Shown here in pieces: positions 58,628-64,000 of a stretch of DNA of 64,000 bases. The stretch is from Elysia crispata (taxonomy: Eukaryota > Mollusca > Gastropoda > Plakobranchidae): positions 370,001-434,000 of the forward strand of contig JAWDGP010004628.1 in NCBI GenBank assembly GCA_033675545.1, given 5' to 3'. A program made the position numbers and the translations under genes. A model generated the notes under the pieces. The model had not been told where the DNA came from. It saw only the letters and a program-made list of their open reading frames with translations, and searched no databases. Within the stretch, counting starts at the first letter, position 1. Every line of letters starts with the position of its first letter.

Positions 58628-59430
58628 CTAGAGGATAAGAAGAGAAGAAAATAGACCAAATAGAATGATGTATTTCAAATGATTATCTATAAAATTTGTC
58701 CTTTTGACAAGTTCAAATGAAACTGTTAGCAAATAGCTACTTTTATACCATCACAGAAGATATGTCAATGGCAAACACACTTGAGTGAAAAGCAAAAGCA
58801 GATGAAAAAGAAGTACTTGTGAATAGCCAAATGATTAACAGCATCTCATGTTTGCTAAACGTGACTAGCCATGTCTTCTTGCAAGACAACATTTGATGGA
58901 AGTTTTGAGATCTACAGTCCAAACCAGTCCTTTGCACCCCGCTTTCTTTCTTAACCTGAATCTGTTCTTTTGACATGTCTAGAATATAAATCAGTTCCTC
59001 TTTTTATCGCAACGTTAAAGAACCGCTTTAGCTCCACTTTCTTGCATTTTGTTACTCTTTGGGTAGGCTACATACAATAATTCTGCTGTCCATTTCTATA
59101 TGCTTTACATCTGTAAGATGATTTCTCAAGATTCTCAATAATCTATTTGGTGATTTCTCTTCTACAAGTCACTTGAAATAATTCTGGAATTGATTAAGTC
59201 CATGGTTTAAGCCTTCATCATGATAAAGTTAATTTGCTTTTTCAAGCCACCACCTCTTACCATTTCTAAACATTTGCTGGGGCATTTGGGTATAGTATAT
59301 TTTTTTTCACTTTTGAAATTTAAAAAAAAATCCATGTATATCTAAAAATAAAGAAAAAAATGAACAAGTCTCTCTAAATTTAAGACCACACAAACAATTC
59401 TGGTCTCAAATTTCTTGTACATCCACTTAC
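58628..59430 (-). other. wdr54 intron, 803 bp
   Basis: AT-rich, with no microsatellite or mobile element seen. A 77-codon open frame inside it (58743-58976, minus) is not assigned. Confidence 0.85.
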
Positions 59431-59593
59431 AAGTCCACTCTCTTTAGCAATGTCCACTGCATTGACCGCTCGGGCATGAGCAGTGACCTCAGCTCCTATG
59501 GCACCACTGGCAGCACTGTAAACTCGAAGATGTCCTGATGCAAAACCTCCTACTATTACATCTTTCCATAGTGCCACACTGTTGCAAGGCCAA
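59431..59593 (-). CDS. wdr54: wdr54 exon encoding a full WD repeat
   Basis: This 163-nt exon has the acceptor TTTCTAG and the donor GTAAGT. One base completes the split Gly codon, then 54 codons follow. It encodes WPCNSVALWKDVIVGGFASG, continues HLRVYSAASG and ends AVNAVDIAKESGL. This aligns with the human WDR54 segment around VQLWQGIIAAGYGNGQVHLY and AHARAICALDLASE. It is the best-conserved exon of the gene in the window. Confidence 0.96.
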
Positions 59594-61107
59594 CTAGAAA
59601 TGAAAAATACTTCATATAAATGGAGACTGCAACAATAAAAGATATTATCCCCTACAGAGCTGAATAACAACATTAAAGAAAAGCAAACGTCACATAACAG
59701 ATATATATATATCTCCTACAGCCATTAATAATAGTTTTCAAATATATAGAACCTTGAGACATTGGAATTCTTCTCATATTGTCATTATTTACAAAGAGGA
59801 GAGATCTCAATCAAAAAAGTCAATCAAATTTGGGTGCAATCGTTTTCAGTTTATCACATTCATGATGTGATGCTGATGACCCATTACAGGCACAATGTAG
59901 TGCTCGACGTGATGTAGTAAAAAGTGCTCTCCAATACAAAGTAAAAAAATGCAACTGCTCAAACAGTATTACAGAGAGAAAAAAAAAAAAGAAGGCCCCC
60001 AGATTTTTTAAATGTATGGGTTACCCTGGATTACTAAAATTATATTATCTAGATCTAGTCACAATCTGTATAACTCATGCAAGACAAATTAAGAGTGACA
60101 AGTTAACAAAATGGTTTGACTCTAATATTTCTACGGTTCATTGTTGACAATTAGTGGATCTGGTTGATATCCTAAATATTAAATGTGTGCAAAAGAGGCA
60201 GAAGTGTTGTATACATTCACAACTGCCCTTCTGGAAGAGGAGGCGATATGACAGTTCTTAAAAGACTGACCAATCAAATCATTACTTCTTTCCTGTGCAG
60301 AACAACATGATTTCCATAACACTTTTAACTTTATGCTGGAGTACGTCAAATTTAATTTAATCTTTTTTTTTTATTATTTTTCAGTTTTTTACTACAGTAT
60401 AGAAAAATAACATTTTTTAATATATTTATATTTGCAAAAAAATAATTATTTATTTTAAAAACATCATCTGCTTTAAAAATTGTAAATAGCTGAGAATATT
60501 CTTTTAAGTGTTATTTGTTTTATCATGACAAATTGGGTAAAAAATTGTTATGAATTAATTACAATAAAAATATAACAAACTCTCGAGAGTAATTTTTAGC
60601 CAAATCTATAATTTTTCTATTTTCTTGAACCCCATGGGACAATGATGTTGGCAGATCAAAATCAGTAAACTTTATCACTGTTCACCCAGTGGTTTTGGAG
60701 AAAATAACAGAGTAAGAAATCTAAATTGCCTTTTATAATAAAAATGCTGTAGTAACAAAACTTCACAAAAAATATAAGTCACAATTACTGTTAAACTTTC
60801 AGAGGACACAGGCACTGATTTATCTTGAAAAAAGCCATGAAAATGACGAACATTAACTTTCATTTATTTCAACATTTTTTGACGCTTGAATATTTTTTAA
60901 TGCAGAAAATCCTACCATGAAACAAAATGAGAGAATCGTATAAACAGAATGTTTCTGTTGACATTTAAAGATGGTGCTTTATGATATTCCAAATATTGAG
61001 AATAAAATATCTTGTAAGAAAAGAAGAAAAAGAACACTTAAAATGTCCAAAACTTCTTGAACACTGATCTGAAAGGAGCAGCAGAAAACTTGAAACTGAC
61101 GTCTTAC
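59594..61107 (-). other. wdr54 intron, 1514 bp
   Basis: AT-rich, with A/T homopolymers (for example about 59980-59990). No element or other exon is recognised. Confidence 0.85.
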
Positions 61108-61240
61108 CCTGATCCCCGTATATTTGAAATAACTGACATGGTGGAACCACTAAGCTTCCACACAATAATGGAACCAAGCTCATCTGCACTGACAAGTGTT
61201 TCACCCTCAGATGCAAGATCACTGATTGGAGCAGAATGTT
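61108..61240 (-). CDS. wdr54: wdr54 exon encoding a WD repeat
   Basis: This 133-nt exon has the acceptor TTTTTTCCTCCAG and the donor GTAAGA. Two bases complete a Lys codon, 43 codons follow, and two bases are left over. It encodes HSAPISDLASEGETLVSADE and then GSIIVWKLSG. This has the GH-like start, the structural Asp and the V-W end of a WD repeat, and parallels human GHQMPITDIATE...DDSGLLCVW. Confidence 0.94.
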
Positions 61241-62514
61241 CTGGAGGAAAAAACATTGGTTTGACATTCAACTTAAATGCGTTTCAAAACTCCATGTAAT
61301 ATGAGTCTTCATGTTGATACAATTAGCTTTCCTCAGAAATTCTTTGATTTCATATTCAATATGTGAAAAAGAAGTAGGAGAAATTCAAAGCACATTTTAA
61401 GTCTTTGATGACGCAATTTTCATGCATCATAATAAGATGAAACATCAAAAATACAATGAAATTTAATTTCACAGCCATATTAAATGAATTCAAAGAGGTG
61501 AAGCGACTACAAAAACCTATGAAGCAATAGTCAACAGAATTTTTATTGATGTTTTTTAAATGGCCCATTTTTGAGTTTAGCTAAACGCAGATAATTATTT
61601 GTTAGCACTTTTTTACTTAAATCAAAAGTTTGACATTTCTTGCAAACAAGATGCACTGGATGCTTTTAACCCTCCAAGTGTTGACAGCTGATTAGATCAG
61701 CCATTAGCACACTTCTGTGATGTTATGGCTGATTAGATTGGCCGTTAAGTCAGCCGCTTTTTGGCTGTCTCAGTGACAAAACACACACTATTTCATAACT
61801 TGACCATCTTTTTCTTCCAAGACCTACTGAAAATGTATAGATTTGGCAAGTGTCTTTTTCATTTTCACTACTTTTTGAAGCACTTTGGAACATCCATGCA
61901 ATACACTGAAATTACATAGACACCACACACCTTACTCAGTGACGCTTGGAGGGTTAAACACAAAAAAAAATTCAAAATATTTCAGAGAGCAACAGTAAAA
62001 TAATCTGAGAGGTTTTGAATATTAATGTGTATCTTAACTTCCTAACTGTGAACTTTGTAGGAAGGGCTGTGCACCAGCGTATGCATATTTTTCATATTCC
62101 ATCATAAAATTTAAAATGATTTTTCAGACATTGATGAATACTTTGTACTTTAAAGGATTTCCTCTTAAAATGTAACCATATTAATGATGTATAGATATGC
62201 TCCTTTTTGTGACACTGTCTATGCATATGATTATGACCAAGCATGCATCATGTTGGATTTTTACAGGAAAATATAGCTTTCTCTCTTTCTCTCCTCTTTC
62301 CCCCTCCCCTTAACTAAAAAAAAACAAAAAAAAACAAAAAAACGTTTTTTTCACTGTTTTAATAATCTAGACTTTATTGTATAGATGCTTAAGAACATAT
62401 AATCACACAAAACAATAAATTATTTCTATTTAGCAGTTTTGAAGATTACTGAAGATGCACACAATAAAAAAACTGAATTTTACATACATCTCTGGAAAAA
62501 CTAAGCTCGCTTAC
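61241..62514 (-). other. wdr54 intron, 1274 bp, carrying a MITE
   Basis: GT-AG intron, AT-rich, with a piggyBac-type MITE at 61670-61953 and an A-rich stretch near 62318-62343. Confidence 0.85.
61670..61953. mobile_element. piggyBac-type MITE, 284 bp, with TTAA target duplications
   Basis: The element lies exactly between TTAA at 61666-61669 and TTAA at 61954-61957. Its ends are inverted repeats, CCCTCCAAGTGTTGAC on the left and the reverse complement of CCCTCCAAGCGTCACT on the right (first nine bases identical, differences mostly transitions). A TTAA target site and CCC...GGG termini are hallmarks of the piggyBac superfamily. Inside the left end are two direct copies of GCTGATTAGATYRGCCRTTA (61687-61706 and 61728-61747, 17 of 20 identical). 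The first copy is also a near palindrome. It has no coding capacity, so it must have moved with a transposase made elsewhere. Confidence 0.88.
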
Positions 62515-62592
62515 TTTTCACTGTATCTGCTAAAGTCACTGCAGTTCCTTTTGAGGGGATATTGAAGAGAAGAATGGCACCTTCCTCAGAAC
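62515..62592 (-). CDS. wdr54: wdr54 exon, most 5' one in the window
   Basis: This 78-nt exon has the acceptor TTTTCAG and the donor GTAAGC. Two bases complete a split codon (probably Gly), 25 codons follow, and one base is left over. It encodes SEEGAILLFNIPSKG, then AVTLADTVK. It aligns with human TWSGRVLVFDIPAKG, a WD-blade strand. The phase requires an upstream exon ending one base into a codon, and that exon is not in the window. Confidence 0.92.

Positions 62593-64000
<1,408 letters not shown>

Larger units (their letters stand above)
58165..62592 (-). other. wdr54: wdr54 gene, 3' part: five exons
   Basis: Five exons with GT-AG borders and compatible phases join into a continuous frame of about 191 residues that matches the C-terminal half or more of WDR54 (human protein about 330 residues, from memory). 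WDR54 is a small, poorly characterised WD40 beta-propeller protein, taken to be a protein-interaction scaffold. Match points in order are ILLFNIPSKG, HSAPISDLAS, GSIIVWKL, NSVALWKDVIVGGFASGHL, AHARAVNAVDIAKESG, DDTFLRVWQLK and ALCITGYDSNEI. The last is the family's C-terminal signature. The start codon and upstream exons lie beyond the right edge. I searched 62593-64000 on the minus strand and found no further exon. The gene converges on Lbx. Confidence 0.93.

Overview
This is animal nuclear DNA: AT-rich, with interrupted genes, GT-AG introns, very many long (AG)n/(TC)n microsatellites and tRNA-derived repeats. The homeodomain and the repeat style point to a lophotrochozoan, most likely a mollusc and perhaps a gastropod. 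The clade is inferred and not proven by the sequence.

Only two genes can be supported firmly. (1) At 34527-35284 on the plus strand lies the homeobox exon of a ladybird-type gene (Lbx). It has a clean splice acceptor, a complete Lbx-class homeodomain with T47 and Q50, an acidic and Ser/Thr-rich C-terminus and a stop codon. The upstream exon was not found in the 34.5 kb to its left, so the intron is either very long or begins outside the window. (2) At 58165-62592 on the minus strand lie five consecutive exons of a WD40 gene that I recognise as wdr54. They encode about 191 residues (the C-terminal half or more) in unbroken phase. The 5' part lies beyond the right edge. The two genes converge, so 35.3-58.2 kb is shared downstream DNA.

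Layout. 1-34.5 kb: non-coding DNA packed with microsatellites, a perfect 147-bp tandem duplication, a 29-bp minisatellite, a tRNA-like repeat and scattered GC-richer islands that may be regulatory; most or all of it may be intron or 5' flank of Lbx. 34.5-35.8 kb: Lbx exon and probable 3' UTR. 35.8-54 kb: more microsatellites, poly(T)/poly(G) junctions and two tRNA-derived SINE-like repeats. 54-58.2 kb: a quiet AT-rich stretch with no (AG)n array and no open frame worth calling, possibly wdr54 3' UTR and flank. 58.2-64 kb: wdr54, with a 284-bp piggyBac-type MITE in one intron and a large trinucleotide array in another.

About 25 (AG)n/(TC)n arrays fall between 2.2 and 54 kb and none after that. 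I found no operon, CRISPR array, rRNA gene or new multi-gene system. The observations most worth following are the piggyBac-type MITE, the array density with its sharp edge, the consistent polarity of AG-to-GACA arrays, the fresh 147-bp duplication, and three weak candidate exons.
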